Position numbers and translations under genes: made by a program
Shown here: in pieces, positions 17,345-25,793 of the stretch
Numbering within the stretch: position 1 is the first letter of the stretch
How the letters are laid out: each line of letters starts with the position of its first letter
The notes under the pieces: model-generated
Seen by the model: only the letters and a program-made list of their open reading frames with translations
Databases searched by the model: none
What the model was told of the DNA's origin: nothing
Source of the DNA: Pirellulales bacterium
GTDB lineage: Bacteria > Planctomycetota > Planctomycetia > Pirellulales > Thermoguttaceae
Length of the DNA: 58,269 nucleotides
Assembly: GCA_016931995.1 (NCBI GenBank)
Contig: JAFGDS010000136.1
Span: 1-58,269, forward strand
Reading direction: 5' to 3'

Positions 17345-19777
17345 TCATCTTTGAATGGACGAGGGAAGAGCCTCCACTGCATCTTCCGCGTGGCCGCCGG
17401 CGCGGGCTTGAACGCTTCGGAGACGCACGAGCAGGTCGACAATCTGTTCGTGAACCGCCTGCGTGTGCATGACGAGGATACTTCGTTTGTCCACCATGGG
17501 ACGGATAATGCCGCCCTGCGGCGCGCCGCCCCAACTGTCCGGGGCGATCGTGGAGGTGATCAGGCCGATGAGCGGCTCGAAGTCCGCCTCCGTCACGTCG
17601 CCCTCGGCCACCAGGTTGCCGACGCGGTAGAGCACAGTCAGCCGTAGGTCGTTCTCGACGGGCGGCGCCGCGGGGGCGGGCGGCGCCGGCCTTGCCGTCT
17701 TTGGCATGACGCGGAACAAGACGAGCATGGATTGGTCCTTGCCGTCGCGGTCGGTGGTGTTCAGCCCGCCGAGCAGAAGCGATTTGTCCTCGGCCACCTC
17801 GGCCGAGGTGGCCATTTCGGTGGTCTCCACCTCGGGGATCTGGAGTGTGGTGGGCGTCCCGTTGGCCCGGTCGGGCGCGGTGACCTTCTTCACATTGCGG
17901 AGGCGAGACAACGTGATGGCAATGTCCAAGCGGATCGCGTCCTTTTTCTGGAAGGACGGCCGCACCTGGATCACCAGGCCCTCGCGGACCGTGCGAACCC
18001 GCGGCTTGCCGTCGCTCACGGCAACGACGAACGGGCTGGCCGAGCAGTCCGAGACGAAGGCCGACTGGCCGTCCAACACGGTGATCGTCGGCGCGGACAG
18101 CACGTTGGCGCGTTTGTCGGCCTGGCAGCGCGCCAGGATTTCGTCCGTCCGGTGGGCGTCCAGGATGGCGGCCACCACGGGCACGTCCCTTTCGATAACG
18201 GTTCGCGCCCGGCCCCCTTGAATGGCCGATGCGTCGGGCCAAGGGCAGCTTTCGACGATCTTCTCCGGCTGCAAGGTCTCGCCCGGCGAATCGGCGTCTG
18301 GCGGCGCAACGGCCATCATTACCCGATCGAGGCTCAACTTGCCGAGCAACTCCGATGGGCACGAGATGATCCGCGCCTCGATCAGGGCCACCGGCTTGCC
18401 TGGGTCGGCGGTGGCCGCGGCCGCTTTCTCGCCTCGATCTGCAGGGACGGGCGCCACCGTCGGGCCAGCAGGGGGCGTCACCGGGATGGCCGTCTTATTC
18501 TGGCCGAGAAGCCAAGTGAGACCTGCGTCGCGAGCGCGACGCGCGGCATCGTCTTGCGACGTCGGGCCGTCGTCGGGCGTCGTCGGGCGGACCGTTTCGG
18601 TCCGGGGGAGTGATCGGGTGTCGTCGTCGGGGTGGGATGCGCCGGGGGTGGGCCGCGCGTCGCTTGGCAGGTCCTTCTCCTGGGCAACCATCGCCGCGCC
18701 GGGCAATACCACGGCGGCCGCCAACACCGTCACGACCCAACACCACCAGGGACTCCTCCGGCGACTTCCTTGTCCGAGTCTCATGATTCGCTCCAATCGT
18801 TTCGAGGTGACCTCCACCGGGCGAACGCCGGGGACGGCCGGAACGGGGAAAAGGGTGCGCTTGCGCTGGAGCACGTCCAGCAGCAGCCGGGCGTATCGGG
18901 CCGGCGGACCGCCCAGCTCGGCCACGACCGCCTCGTCGCAGCAACGCTCCGCCTCCAGCGAGACTGCGCGGCACGCGGCATGCACCATCGGGTGAAACCA
19001 CCACAGGGCCTTCACGATCATCTGCAGCACGCCGACCCAAAGGTCGCCCCGGCGGAAATGGATCAGCTCGTGGGCGAGAATCGGCGCGAGTTCTTCGGCC
19101 GACTTGCCCGCGAGCACCGCTTCCGGCAACACGACCGTCGGACGCACGAGCCCCAGCACGGCCGGACCGACGCGGCATCGCGTTGCGACCAGCCGCGGCG
19201 CCCGGCGAATGCCGAACCGCCGGGAAAGCGAAACGAGCAACTGCCCGTACGATTCGTCGACGTTCGCGCGGGCTTGCACGATGCGGCGAACGGCGACGAT
19301 CCACAGCGCGCTGGGCACGAGGAGCATTCCCGCTGCCCCCAGAGCCCAGACGCCAAGCAGGACGTCGGCCACACTGGCGCTACAAACCGCGTCCAACATC
19401 GAGCCGCCGGACGGGCTGGCAGAGACGGTTGTGCCAGATTCTCCGTCGAGGGGAGGCAGGCCCACCTCGATCTCGACGACCGCCTTGCCTGGGACGGCAC
19501 GTGGCTCGACGGTTCCGTCCTGCTCGGACGACAATCCCACGCCAGTCGGCGTGGAGATCTCGCCCGATCGCGGCGAAAGCCAGCAGAACACGCCGCTGGG
19601 GCTCGACCACACCGGTGGCGTGACGCACTTCACCAGGACGACCAGCCACAGGGCGTGGGCCAGGTGCGGCCGATTGCGGGCGGCCAGCCGCACGAGAATC
19701 GCCACGGCCGCCACAAGGATGGTCACCTGCGCCACCTGCGCGCAGGCCATGCGGATCAGTTCGTCATGGCTGGGCAT
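17345..19777 (-). CDS. BlaR1/MecR1-type M56 metallopeptidase fused to a secretin-like domain
   Basis: An 810-residue membrane protein. N-terminal half: membrane helices (about 14-32, 40-60, 138-165), a cytosolic M56 zinc-protease domain with HELIH at 236-240 and the downstream AERCCDEAV metal-ligand segment (about 276-284), and a further helix (about 343-362). In BlaR1 a penicillin-binding sensor would follow. Here instead come a Pro/Thr/Asp-rich linker (about 365-440) and a domain (about 445-700) with secretin features: RANVLSAPTITVLDGQSA and LLLGGLNTTDRDGKDQSMLVLFRVMP, as in GspD/PilQ. A last segment (about 705-790) resembles the planctomycete IIRPMVDKRSILVMHTQ ... repeat module. Overlaps the blaI-like stop by 14 nt. 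The signal sensed is unknown. Confidence 0.82.
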   Translation of the reverse strand: MPSHDELIRMACAQVAQVTILVAAVAILVRLAARNRPHLAHALWLVVLVKCVTPPVWSSPSGVFCWLSPRSGEISTPTGVGLSSEQDGTVEPRAVPGKAVVEIEVGLPPLDGESGTTVSASPSGGSMLDAVCSASVADVLLGVWALGAAGMLLVPSALWIVAVRRIVQARANVDESYGQLLVSLSRRFGIRRAPRLVATRCRVGPAVLGLVRPTVVLPEAVLAGKSAEELAPILAHELIHFRRGDLWVGVLQMIVKALWWFHPMVHAACRAVSLEAERCCDEAVVAELGGPPARYARLLLDVLQRKRTLFPVPAVPGVRPVEVTSKRLERIMRLGQGSRRRSPWWCWVVTVLAAAVVLPGAAMVAQEKDLPSDARPTPGASHPDDDTRSLPRTETVRPTTPDDGPTSQDDAARRARDAGLTWLLGQNKTAIPVTPPAGPTVAPVPADRGEKAAAATADPGKPVALIEARIISCPSELLGKLSLDRVMMAVAPPDADSPGETLQPEKIVESCPWPDASAIQGGRARTVIERDVPVVAAILDAHRTDEILARCQADKRANVLSAPTITVLDGQSAFVSDCSASPFVVAVSDGKPRVRTVREGLVIQVRPSFQKKDAIRLDIAITLSRLRNVKKVTAPDRANGTPTTLQIPEVETTEMATSAEVAEDKSLLLGGLNTTDRDGKDQSMLVLFRVMPKTARPAPPAPAAPPVENDLRLTVLYRVGNLVAEGDVTEADFEPLIGLITSTIAPDSWGGAPQGGIIRPMVDKRSILVMHTQAVHEQIVDLLVRLRSVQARAGGHAEDAVEALPSSIQR

Positions 19778-20159
19778 TGTCGCTCTCCCGTTCGAGACGA
19801 TCGAGCACCGCGCGCAGCTCGGCGATATCTTGCTCGCCGATACCCCGCTCCTCGATCAGATACCGCACCAGGGGCAGCGTCTGGCCGCCGAAGAGCCGTT
19901 CGACGAGATCGCCGACCGTCTCGCCGATCACGGTGGTCGGCTTCACCTTGGGGGCGTACATCCGGGTGCGGCCGACCAACCACGAGCGGATGTAGCCCTT
20001 GGCGGCCAGCCGCCGCAGATACGTCTGCACGGTGGTGAAGTCCATCTCCCGCCCGGGGGGCAGGGCCTCGTGGACCTGCCTGACGGTCGCCTGGCCCAAC
20101 TCCCAGAGCAGCCGGGCCGCCTCCAACTCGCCCCGCGACATCGCCGGCCGCTTGGCCAT
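19764..20159 (-). CDS. BlaI/MecI/CopY-family transcriptional repressor
   Basis: A 131-residue winged-helix repressor with the family start SRGELEAARLLWELGQATVRQVHEAL and the recognition region FTTVQTYLRRLAAKGYI (about 41-57), then a C-terminal dimerisation helix region (about 80-128). In the bla/mec systems the partner M56 protease cleaves the repressor to release DNA; the 14-nt overlap with the M56-secretin gene implies the same pairing. A two-site operator lies directly upstream (20182-20228). Confidence 0.92.
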   Translation of the reverse strand: MAKRPAMSRGELEAARLLWELGQATVRQVHEALPPGREMDFTTVQTYLRRLAAKGYIRSWLVGRTRMYAPKVKPTTVIGETVGDLVERLFGGQTLPLVRYLIEERGIGEQDIAELRAVLDRLERESDNAQP

Positions 20160-20466
20160 GACTCCCCCTCCCGCCTGTTTTCAAGGACAAATGTACGCTT
20201 GCGGCATTGTGGCGTACATTTGTCCTTGAGTCAAGGGGAGATGGCGGGCATTTTTCTTCGGCGCTATATTCTGGTGGTCGTTGCCTCCGAAGGAGAACCC
20301 CGGCGAACACCAGCGGAGAGCCCAGGGCAGGTGACAGTCTGAACTAATTCCCCACATTATCCACATTACCCAACCGGCAAATCGGGAATATCACGGAGAA
20401 TTCCTACAATCCGTGCCGATTCCAGGGTGTGGGAGCAGTGAAGCGACTCCGTAGGGAGGGGACGTC
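20160..20466. other. Divergent intergenic region between blaI-like gene and secreted protein
   Basis: Holds the paired operator (20182-20228) and further right an AT-richer stretch with two tandem CCACATTA units (20352-20369), which includes one exact DnaA-box 9-mer TTATCCACA (20357-20365). No gene seen. Confidence 0.6.
20182..20228. promoter_or_regulatory. Paired BlaI-type operator
   Basis: CAAGGACAAATGTACGC (20182-20198) and its exact reverse complement (20212-20228) form a perfect 17-bp inverted repeat with a 13-nt spacer. Each arm contains an ACA-NN-TGT dyad, matching the TACANNTGTA core of BlaI/MecI operators, so two dimers could bind side by side. Located 22 nt upstream of the repressor start, in the divergent gap shared with the secreted protein at 20467. 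Confidence 0.8.
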
Positions 20467-21003
20467 ATGCGAAGTTCGGCATTCGCGGCAAAAGGTGTTG
20501 CGATCTTGGCCTGTCTTGGGCTGCTGTCGCCCGAGGGAGCTTGGGCGGCGCCCGCCGCAGCGGTATCGCCTCCGGCGGTCGAGACGGCGGACGCCGAGTT
20601 GGGGCCACGGGGGACGTTTGGCGGGGCGGTGGTCGATCCGCAGGGTCTCGCCGTGCCCGGCGCTCGGGTGATGCTCGTCGTCGGTCCGGGGCGGGTGGTC
20701 AACGCGAAGACCAATCGCGACGGCCAGTTCGCCTTCATTGGAGTCCAGCCGGGGACGCACGTGGTCGCGGCGGCCGGCACGGTGAAGACGTGTCGGCTTT
20801 GGGCTCCCGGCACGGCCCCGCCGGCGGCCCGCACGGGTGGCGTCCTTATCGTCGCCAACGGCGCGGCGGTCCGCGGTCAGCGCGAGTGGTACACGTGGAT
20901 TGCCGACCATTACATTCTTTTTGGCTGCGGCGTTGCCGCGGCGATCGCCGTGCCCTGCGCGGTGGTCGACTCGAACCGCCACAGCGCGCCCGCGTCGCCG
21001 TAG
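20467..21003 (+). CDS. Exported protein with carboxypeptidase-regulatory-like (CnaB-type) domain
   Basis: A 178-residue protein with a signal peptide (about 1-27, ending AWA), a beta-sandwich carboxypeptidase-regulatory-like segment (about 49-105; GTFGGAVVDPQGLAVPGARVMLV ... NRDGQFAFIGVQPGTHVV) and a C-terminal hydrophobic helix (about 146-165). A strong GGAGGGG site precedes the ATG. Divergent from the BlaI-like operon across the paired operator, so it may be in the same regulon. Function unknown. Confidence 0.75.
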   Translation: MRSSAFAAKGVAILACLGLLSPEGAWAAPAAAVSPPAVETADAELGPRGTFGGAVVDPQGLAVPGARVMLVVGPGRVVNAKTNRDGQFAFIGVQPGTHVVAAAGTVKTCRLWAPGTAPPAARTGGVLIVANGAAVRGQREWYTWIADHYILFGCGVAAAIAVPCAVVDSNRHSAPASP

Positions 21004-21013
21004 CGGCCCGACC

Positions 21014-21060
21014 GTCCCCTCACCCCCGCCCCCTCTCCCGCGAGCGGGCGAGGGGAGCCC
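21014..21060. repeat. Family F repeat, reverse orientation
   Basis: CCCCTCACCCCCGCC followed by a CTCTCCCGC / GCGGGCGAG hairpin between the converging secreted-protein and UbiA-type genes; it ends 6 nt from the latter's stop. Confidence 0.65.
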
Positions 21061-21066
21061 TTGGGC

Positions 21067-21981
21067 TCACACGAAAAGATCCACCACGCCCACGGCCAAG
21101 AGGCCCAGGCTCACCACGGCGTTGACGTGGAAGAAGGCCCGGTTGACGCGCGAGAGGTCGTCGGGCCGCACGAGCCAGTGCTCGTAGACCAGCAGCAGCG
21201 CGATGGCGCCGACGCCGGTTAAGTAGACGGCGCCGAAGGCCGGGTACACCAGCGGCAGCACAAGCAATACGCCGACCATGGCCGCGTGGCAGAGCATCGC
21301 CACGCGCAGCGCCCGGACCACGCCGAGCTTCGCGGGAATGCTTCGCAGACGGGCGCGGCTGTCATACTCGACGTCCTGGCAGGCGTAGAGCACGTCGAAC
21401 CCGGCCACCCAGAGCATGACGGCCGCGCCGAGCACGACGGGCGGCCAGGCCAGCTCCGCCCGAATGGCCACCCAGGCCGCCACGGGCGCGAGCATGAGCG
21501 CCGCCCCAAGCCAAAAGTGCGACAGGACGGTAAACCGCTTCGTGAAGCTGTAGGCGAACAGAAATGCCAGCACCGGCGCGGAGGCTGCCAGCGGCCAGGG
21601 ATTGCGGGGCAGAAACAACAGCGTTCCGGCCACGAAGCCGAGCGAATTGATCGCGGTGAAGGCGACCACCGCGGGCACGCCGAGCGCGCCGGTCGGCAGA
21701 TGCCGCTGCCTCGTGCGGGGGTTGGCCGCGTCCAGCTTGCGGTCGGCCAGCCGGTTGAAGGCCATCGCCGCGCTGCGGGCGGTGACCATGCAGACGAGAA
21801 TGCCCACCAGTTCGCGCCAGCGAAACGGCCACGGCTCGCCCGCTTGAGCCTCCGCCGCCCAGGCCATTGCCGCCGCCAGCAGGGCAAACGGCAGCGCGAA
21901 GAGCGTGTGGCTGAAGCGGATCATCTCCAGCAGGAGCCGGGCGCGCGTGAAGAGAGATTGAAAGGGATGCCGGTTGAGCAT
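21067..21981 (-). CDS. UbiA-family prenyltransferase (MqnP/UbiA-like)
   Basis: A 304-residue integral membrane protein with eight or so helices. The first Asp-rich motif is N76-x3-D80-x3-D84 (NRLADRKLD, as NDxxDxxxD) and the second is in CQDVEYDSRARLRSIP, with the YD and following RSIPAKLG typical of 4-hydroxybenzoate polyprenyltransferase and of MqnP of the futalosine menaquinone route. These subgroups cannot be separated by eye; a menaquinone role is plausible for a planctomycete. The gene stands alone, flanked by repeats. Confidence 0.88.
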   Translation of the reverse strand: MLNRHPFQSLFTRARLLLEMIRFSHTLFALPFALLAAAMAWAAEAQAGEPWPFRWRELVGILVCMVTARSAAMAFNRLADRKLDAANPRTRQRHLPTGALGVPAVVAFTAINSLGFVAGTLLFLPRNPWPLAASAPVLAFLFAYSFTKRFTVLSHFWLGAALMLAPVAAWVAIRAELAWPPVVLGAAVMLWVAGFDVLYACQDVEYDSRARLRSIPAKLGVVRALRVAMLCHAAMVGVLLVLPLVYPAFGAVYLTGVGAIALLLVYEHWLVRPDDLSRVNRAFFHVNAVVSLGLLAVGVVDLFV

Positions 21982-22035
21982 TGAGCAAGATCAGCCAGAG
22001 TGGTCAGGCTGTGAATCTACCAGGGAACGAGACAA

Positions 22036-22065
22036 TTCACCACGGAGACACGGAGGACACGGAGG
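22036..22065. repeat. Family H repeat (ACGGAGACACGGAGG type)
   Basis: TTCACCACGGAGACACGG followed by a second AGGACACGGAGG unit; shares 16 or more bases with 44275-44292. Confidence 0.65.
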
Positions 22066-22082
22066 TGATGGGAAGATGACGT

Positions 22083-22294
22083 GTGCCACTGGCTTTGCCA
22101 GTGCGTAAGGCTCCCTCCCGAAACGAGGCCACGTTTGTCATGCGAAGCGCAGCAGTGTTCGCAACGTCAACGAGATCCTTCGCTGCGCTCGGGATGACAC
22201 GAATGTGTGAGATGGATTCATGACACAACGTCACGTACTTCATGGGCCAAAGCCATGTCCCGGCATGCCAGAGCACTGGCAGAGCCAGTGGCAC
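22083..22294. repeat. Family A facing pair enclosing a family B element
   Basis: Forward copy 22083-22104 and reverse copy 22273-22294 flank a family B hairpin element (22137-22198). The right copy begins 5 nt past the miaB stop. Confidence 0.8.
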
Positions 22295-22298
22295 TCTA

Positions 22299-23699
22299 CT
22301 ACGTATCGGTTTCCCGTCCAAACAACGTCAGCGCGCTGGCGTTTTCAATCTTCACGTGGGCCAATTGTCCTATTCGCTCGGGCGGGCCGTCGAAGACGAC
22401 AATGCGGTCGCAGGTCGTGCGGCCGACCAGTTGGATGGGTTCGCCCGGCGAGGCCGGCGTCCGCGCCATCTTGCTGGGGCCTTCGACCAGGATCTCGACC
22501 GTCTGGCCAACGCATCGCCGGTTGTCCTCCTCGCCGATCGCGTTTTGCAGGGCCAGAAGGTCGTTGTTGCGACGGCGTTTGACCGGCTCGGGCACGTCGT
22601 CGTCCCACTGCGCGGCGGGCGTGCCGGGCCGGGGGCTGTACTTGAAAATAAAGCTGTTCTTGAATCGCGCGTCGCGCGCCAGGTCCATCGTCCGCTCGAA
22701 ATCATTCTCCGTTTCGCCGCAAAAGCCGACGATGAAATCGCTCGTGACGGCCGCCCCGGGCACGGTGGCGCGGATGCGATCGAGCATCTCGCGATATTGG
22801 CCCGACGTGTAGCCCCGCTTCATCCGCGCAAGCACGGCGTCCGCGCCGCTTTGGGCGGGAACGTGCAAGTAGGGCGACACCTTGGGCAGGTCGCGCACCG
22901 CGGCCAGCAGGTCGTCGGTCACGTGGTGGGGATGGTTCGTGACGAACTTCAACCGGGTGAGCCCTTCAATGGGGTGCAATCGCGCCAACAGGTCGGCCAG
23001 CCGCCACGTCCGCCCGGGCTCGCGATGGCGGTAGCTGTTGACCGTCTGGCCCAGGAGCGTCACCTCAAGACAAACGCCGCACTGTAGAGCCTGTTGGGCC
23101 AGATGGCGGACCTCGGCTTCGATTTCCGCCGGCGGGCGGCTCTGCTCCGGCCCGCGCACGCTGGGAACGATGCAGTACGTGCAAAACTTGTCGCAGCCCA
23201 ACAGGATGCGGACCATGGCCTGATGGGCGGCGGGTCGGGCGGCCGTGGCACGGGGTGGGTCGAACGACGCGAAGGCCGCCTTGGCTTCCGCGCGGGTGCT
23301 GTTCGCCCGGGGAGGGCTGATCTCGATCCGCGGCCCGGCGCCCGCCGCGACGGCGTCGAGCAGTTCGGCCAACCGCCCGAGCTGGCCCGGGCCGACGACC
23401 AGATCGACGTGCGGCGCCCGCTTGAGGATGCTCTGCCCGTCCTTCTGGGCCATGCAGCCCAGGACGCCGACGATCTTCCGTGGGCTGCGCTCCTTGACGT
23501 GCTTCAGGCGGCCCAGGGCGCTGTAGACCTTGTCTTCGGCGTGCTGGCGAACGCTGCACGTGTTGAAGAGGATGACGTCGGCCGCGCGGGGCGAGTGAAC
23601 CAGCGTGTAACCGCGCTCGAGAAGTTCGGATGTGACGAGCTCGCTGTCGAGCGCGTTCATCTGGCAGCCGAGCGTTTCGATGTACAGGCGTCGGGTCAT
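22299..23699 (-). CDS. miaB: tRNA-2-methylthio-N6-dimethylallyladenosine synthase
   Basis: Radical-SAM methylthiotransferase acting on i6A37 of tRNAs. Three domains are visible: UPF0004 with C12, C48 and C82 (GCQMN, FNTCSVR, GVLGCMAQ) for the auxiliary [4Fe-4S] cluster; the radical-SAM core with C169-x3-C173-x2-C176 (GCDKFCTYC); and a C-terminal TRAM domain (about 390-460). 466 residues, normal. Downstream of a 60-residue membrane protein, 6 nt apart. The TAG stop is followed at once by a family A repeat. Confidence 0.94.
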   Translation of the reverse strand: MTRRLYIETLGCQMNALDSELVTSELLERGYTLVHSPRAADVILFNTCSVRQHAEDKVYSALGRLKHVKERSPRKIVGVLGCMAQKDGQSILKRAPHVDLVVGPGQLGRLAELLDAVAAGAGPRIEISPPRANSTRAEAKAAFASFDPPRATAARPAAHQAMVRILLGCDKFCTYCIVPSVRGPEQSRPPAEIEAEVRHLAQQALQCGVCLEVTLLGQTVNSYRHREPGRTWRLADLLARLHPIEGLTRLKFVTNHPHHVTDDLLAAVRDLPKVSPYLHVPAQSGADAVLARMKRGYTSGQYREMLDRIRATVPGAAVTSDFIVGFCGETENDFERTMDLARDARFKNSFIFKYSPRPGTPAAQWDDDVPEPVKRRRNNDLLALQNAIGEEDNRRCVGQTVEILVEGPSKMARTPASPGEPIQLVGRTTCDRIVVFDGPPERIGQLAHVKIENASALTLFGRETDT

Positions 23700-23705
23700 G
23701 GCGCG

Positions 23706-23888
23706 CTACGCGGCTTTCGATCGCCGGGCGGCGCGTTTCGCCTCGTCCCGCTTGCGTTGCCGCTCGCGGTGCAATTCCTCGCGGAACTCCCCCAACATGG
23801 CGTCGCGCCGGCGGAGCATGAGCCTTGTCAGGGCCATTAGCGCCAGGTAACCGGCCACGGCCAACAGGGCCACGTCCCATCCGGTCAT
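23706..23888 (-). CDS. Small single-TM protein upstream of miaB
   Basis: A 60-residue protein: one membrane helix (about 5-23) followed by a highly basic/charged helix (RRRDAM...KRAARRSKAA). No family recognised. Its stop is 6 nt before the miaB start, so it is probably co-transcribed. Short, but the TM-plus-charged-tail pattern and tight spacing favour a real gene. Confidence 0.55.
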   Translation of the reverse strand: MTGWDVALLAVAGYLALMALTRLMLRRRDAMLGEFREELHRERQRKRDEAKRAARRSKAA

Positions 23889-24044
23889 GTTTGGGGGTCC
23901 TATTATGTGTCCGAAAGAAGCCAGAAAATTCCACGAGGCTGCTCAACCGCCCCATTCTAACGCGCTATCCCGCTAGCCCGCGAGGGCAGTTCGGGACGTT
24001 GGGCATACGCGCGACGTTGAAGCGGCAAGAAGCACTACAGCGGT

Positions 24045-24078
24045 CCCCTCTCCCTCCGGGAGAGGGTTGGGGTGAGGG
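24045..24078. repeat. Family F repeat
   Basis: CCCCTCTCCCTCCGGGAGAG hairpin followed by GGTTGGGGTGAGGG. Same family as 14783-14815. Confidence 0.75.
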
Positions 24079-24125
24079 CCAGGGCTATCGCATGTTTCAA
24101 TCGGTCAGCTCGCCGTTTGCCTTGT

Positions 24126-24180
24126 GGCACAGCCACCCTCGGCTGTGGTGGGCAATTTGCACAGCCGAGGGCGGCTGTGC
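24126..24180. repeat. Family E inverted pair (CACAGCC..GGCTGTG)
   Basis: CACAGCCACCCTCGGCTGTG (24128-24147) and a nearly exact inverted copy CACAGCCGAGGGCGGCTGTG (24160-24179), 12 nt apart. Each unit is itself a small hairpin. Confidence 0.75.
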
Positions 24181-24362
24181 TACATGTGCGACCCCTCTCC
24201 TGCCATGCGGGAGAGGGGAAGCCCTTGTGCCGCCGAACCTTCGCCGGCGGGAAGCACTCCTCTTGTCGTCGGGCGTCGATTGCGTCAAAATGCGGAATTC
24301 CGGCAGAGTGGGACGCCTTGCCCTGAGCCGTCCCCCCGGTGCGTTTTCTTCGGGAGACTTCC

Positions 24363-25574
24363 ATGCCCAGTTGTGTGCTCGCCTATTCCGGCGGATTGGA
24401 CACGTCGGTGCTCTTGTCGTGGCTTCAAGACGAGGGCTACGCGGTCCACGCGGTGTACGTCGATTTGGGTCAGCCGTGCGAGGATCGGCAGGCGATTCTG
24501 GACAAGGCGAAGAATCTCGGCGCGGCGTCGGCCAGGCTGGTGGACGTGCGGGAGGATCTGTGCCGCGATTTCGCGTTTCCCGTCATGCAGTTCCAGGCGA
24601 AGTACGAGGGCGTCTACCTGCTGGGCACCTCGATCGCCCGGCCGCTGATCGCGAAGGTCTGTCTGGACGTGGCGCATGAGACGGGGGCGGACGCGTTCGT
24701 CCACGGCGCCACGGGCAAGGGCAACGATCAGTGCCGTTTTCAGTTGGCCGCCGAGGCGCTCGATCCGTCGATCCGCGTCGTGGCCCCGTGGCGGATCGAG
24801 CGGTTCCGGCAGCGTTTCCCCGGGCGGACCGAGATGATCGCGTTTTGCCGCGCGAAGAACATCCCGGTGAAAGCGTCCACCGCCAAGCCGTACAGCTCGG
24901 ACGAGAACTGCCTGCACATCAGCTACGAGGCCGGCCGGCTGGAGGATCTCGGCGTCAACGGGACCGAGTTGGTCGAATTCGGCATGGTCGTGCGGCCGCG
25001 GGACGCGCCCGATCAGCCCGAACGGGTCGAGATCGCCTTCGAGTCGGGCGTGCCCAAAGCGGTCAACGGCAAGTCGCTGTCGCCGTTTGGCGTGGTCGGA
25101 GCGCTCAATGAGATTGGCGGGCGCAACGCGGTGGGCATCATCGACATGGTCGAAAACCGGTTCGTCGGCATGAAAAGCCGCGGCGTGTACGAAGCGCCGG
25201 GCATGACGATCCTTTACGAAGCCCACCGCCTGGTCGAGCAGTTGACGCTCGATCGCGATCTGGCGCATCTGCGCGACCGGCTCGCGCCGGAGGTGGCCGA
25301 GATGGTCTACTATGGGTTCTGGTACCACGCGAAAATGGATGCCCTGTTGGCGTTTGTCCGCGAGGCCCAGAAGCCGGTCACCGGCCAGGTAAGTCTGGAG
25401 CTCTACAAGGGCAACGTGATCGTGGCCGGACGGTCCAGCCCGGGCAGCCTCTACGACGAAGGCATCGCCACGATGGAAGGCGGCGGCTCGTACAACCAAA
25501 CCGACGCCGAGGGCTTCCTTCGAATCCAGGGTCTGCCGTCGCGGGTGCAAGGCCGCGTCCGCCCTCGGCGGTGA
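24363..25574 (+). CDS. argG: Argininosuccinate synthase
   Basis: ATP-dependent ligation of citrulline and aspartate to argininosuccinate in arginine synthesis. N-type ATP-pyrophosphatase motif AYSGGLDTS at 7-15, the HGATGKGNDQ block near 117-126 and YSSDENCLHISYE near 179-191 are complete. 403 residues, normal. GGGAG (24352-24356) precedes the ATG at 24363. No other arginine genes nearby. Confidence 0.96.
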   Translation: MPSCVLAYSGGLDTSVLLSWLQDEGYAVHAVYVDLGQPCEDRQAILDKAKNLGAASARLVDVREDLCRDFAFPVMQFQAKYEGVYLLGTSIARPLIAKVCLDVAHETGADAFVHGATGKGNDQCRFQLAAEALDPSIRVVAPWRIERFRQRFPGRTEMIAFCRAKNIPVKASTAKPYSSDENCLHISYEAGRLEDLGVNGTELVEFGMVVRPRDAPDQPERVEIAFESGVPKAVNGKSLSPFGVVGALNEIGGRNAVGIIDMVENRFVGMKSRGVYEAPGMTILYEAHRLVEQLTLDRDLAHLRDRLAPEVAEMVYYGFWYHAKMDALLAFVREAQKPVTGQVSLELYKGNVIVAGRSSPGSLYDEGIATMEGGGSYNQTDAEGFLRIQGLPSRVQGRVRPRR

Positions 25575-25583
25575 GCGGCGCGT

Positions 25584-25753
25584 GTGCCACTGGCTTTGCC
25601 AGTACCATGCGTGCGCCACGGATCCGGTGGCACACCCTGAGGAACGAAGGGCGTGGTGGTGCGCTGATTTGCTGCTAGGCTTCGTGCGTGCTTCGCTGAC
25701 CTTGTACGTACCGAGGTCTTGGCGTGTCAGAGCACTGGCAAAGCCAGTGGCAC
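25584..25753. repeat. Facing pair of family A repeats after argG
   Basis: Forward copy at 25584-25603 (9 nt after the argG stop) and reverse copy at 25732-25753, enclosing about 128 nt of unrelated sequence. Confidence 0.8.
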
Positions 25754-25761
25754 TCGGCGGT

Positions 25762-25793
25762 GCCACTTCCGCCTGGGGCCACTTCCGCCTGGT
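25762..25793. repeat. Tandem duplication, 2 x 16 bp
   Basis: Two copies of GCCACTTCCGCCTGGG, differing only at the last base, directly right of a family A copy. Confidence 0.8.

Larger units (their letters stand above)
21982..22298. other. Repeat-packed gap between the prenyltransferase gene and miaB
   Basis: No gene. Contains an ACGGAGACACGG-type repeat (22036-22065), a forward family A copy (22083-22104), a family B element (22137-22198) and a reverse family A copy (22273-22294): one family B element nested inside a family A pair. Confidence 0.75.
23889..24362. other. Gap with family F and E repeats upstream of argG
   Basis: A 474-nt gap without a credible gene. Contains family F copies (24045-24078 and a shorter variant 24192-24218) and an inverted pair of family E (24126-24180). 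The argG promoter was not identified. Confidence 0.65.

Noticed and set aside
17345-20159. Beta-lactam resistance sensor system
   Set aside because: The M56 protein lacks the penicillin-binding sensor domain of BlaR1/MecR1 and no beta-lactamase gene is adjacent.
20357-20365. Exact DnaA-box 9-mer TTATCCACA
   Set aside because: Single copy, no cluster of boxes, no AT-rich unwinding region and no dnaA/dnaN nearby; not evidence for an origin.
14783-24218. Family F CCCTCTCCC hairpins as specific terminators
   Set aside because: They lack a T-run and occur upstream as well as downstream of genes; better described as dispersed repeats.
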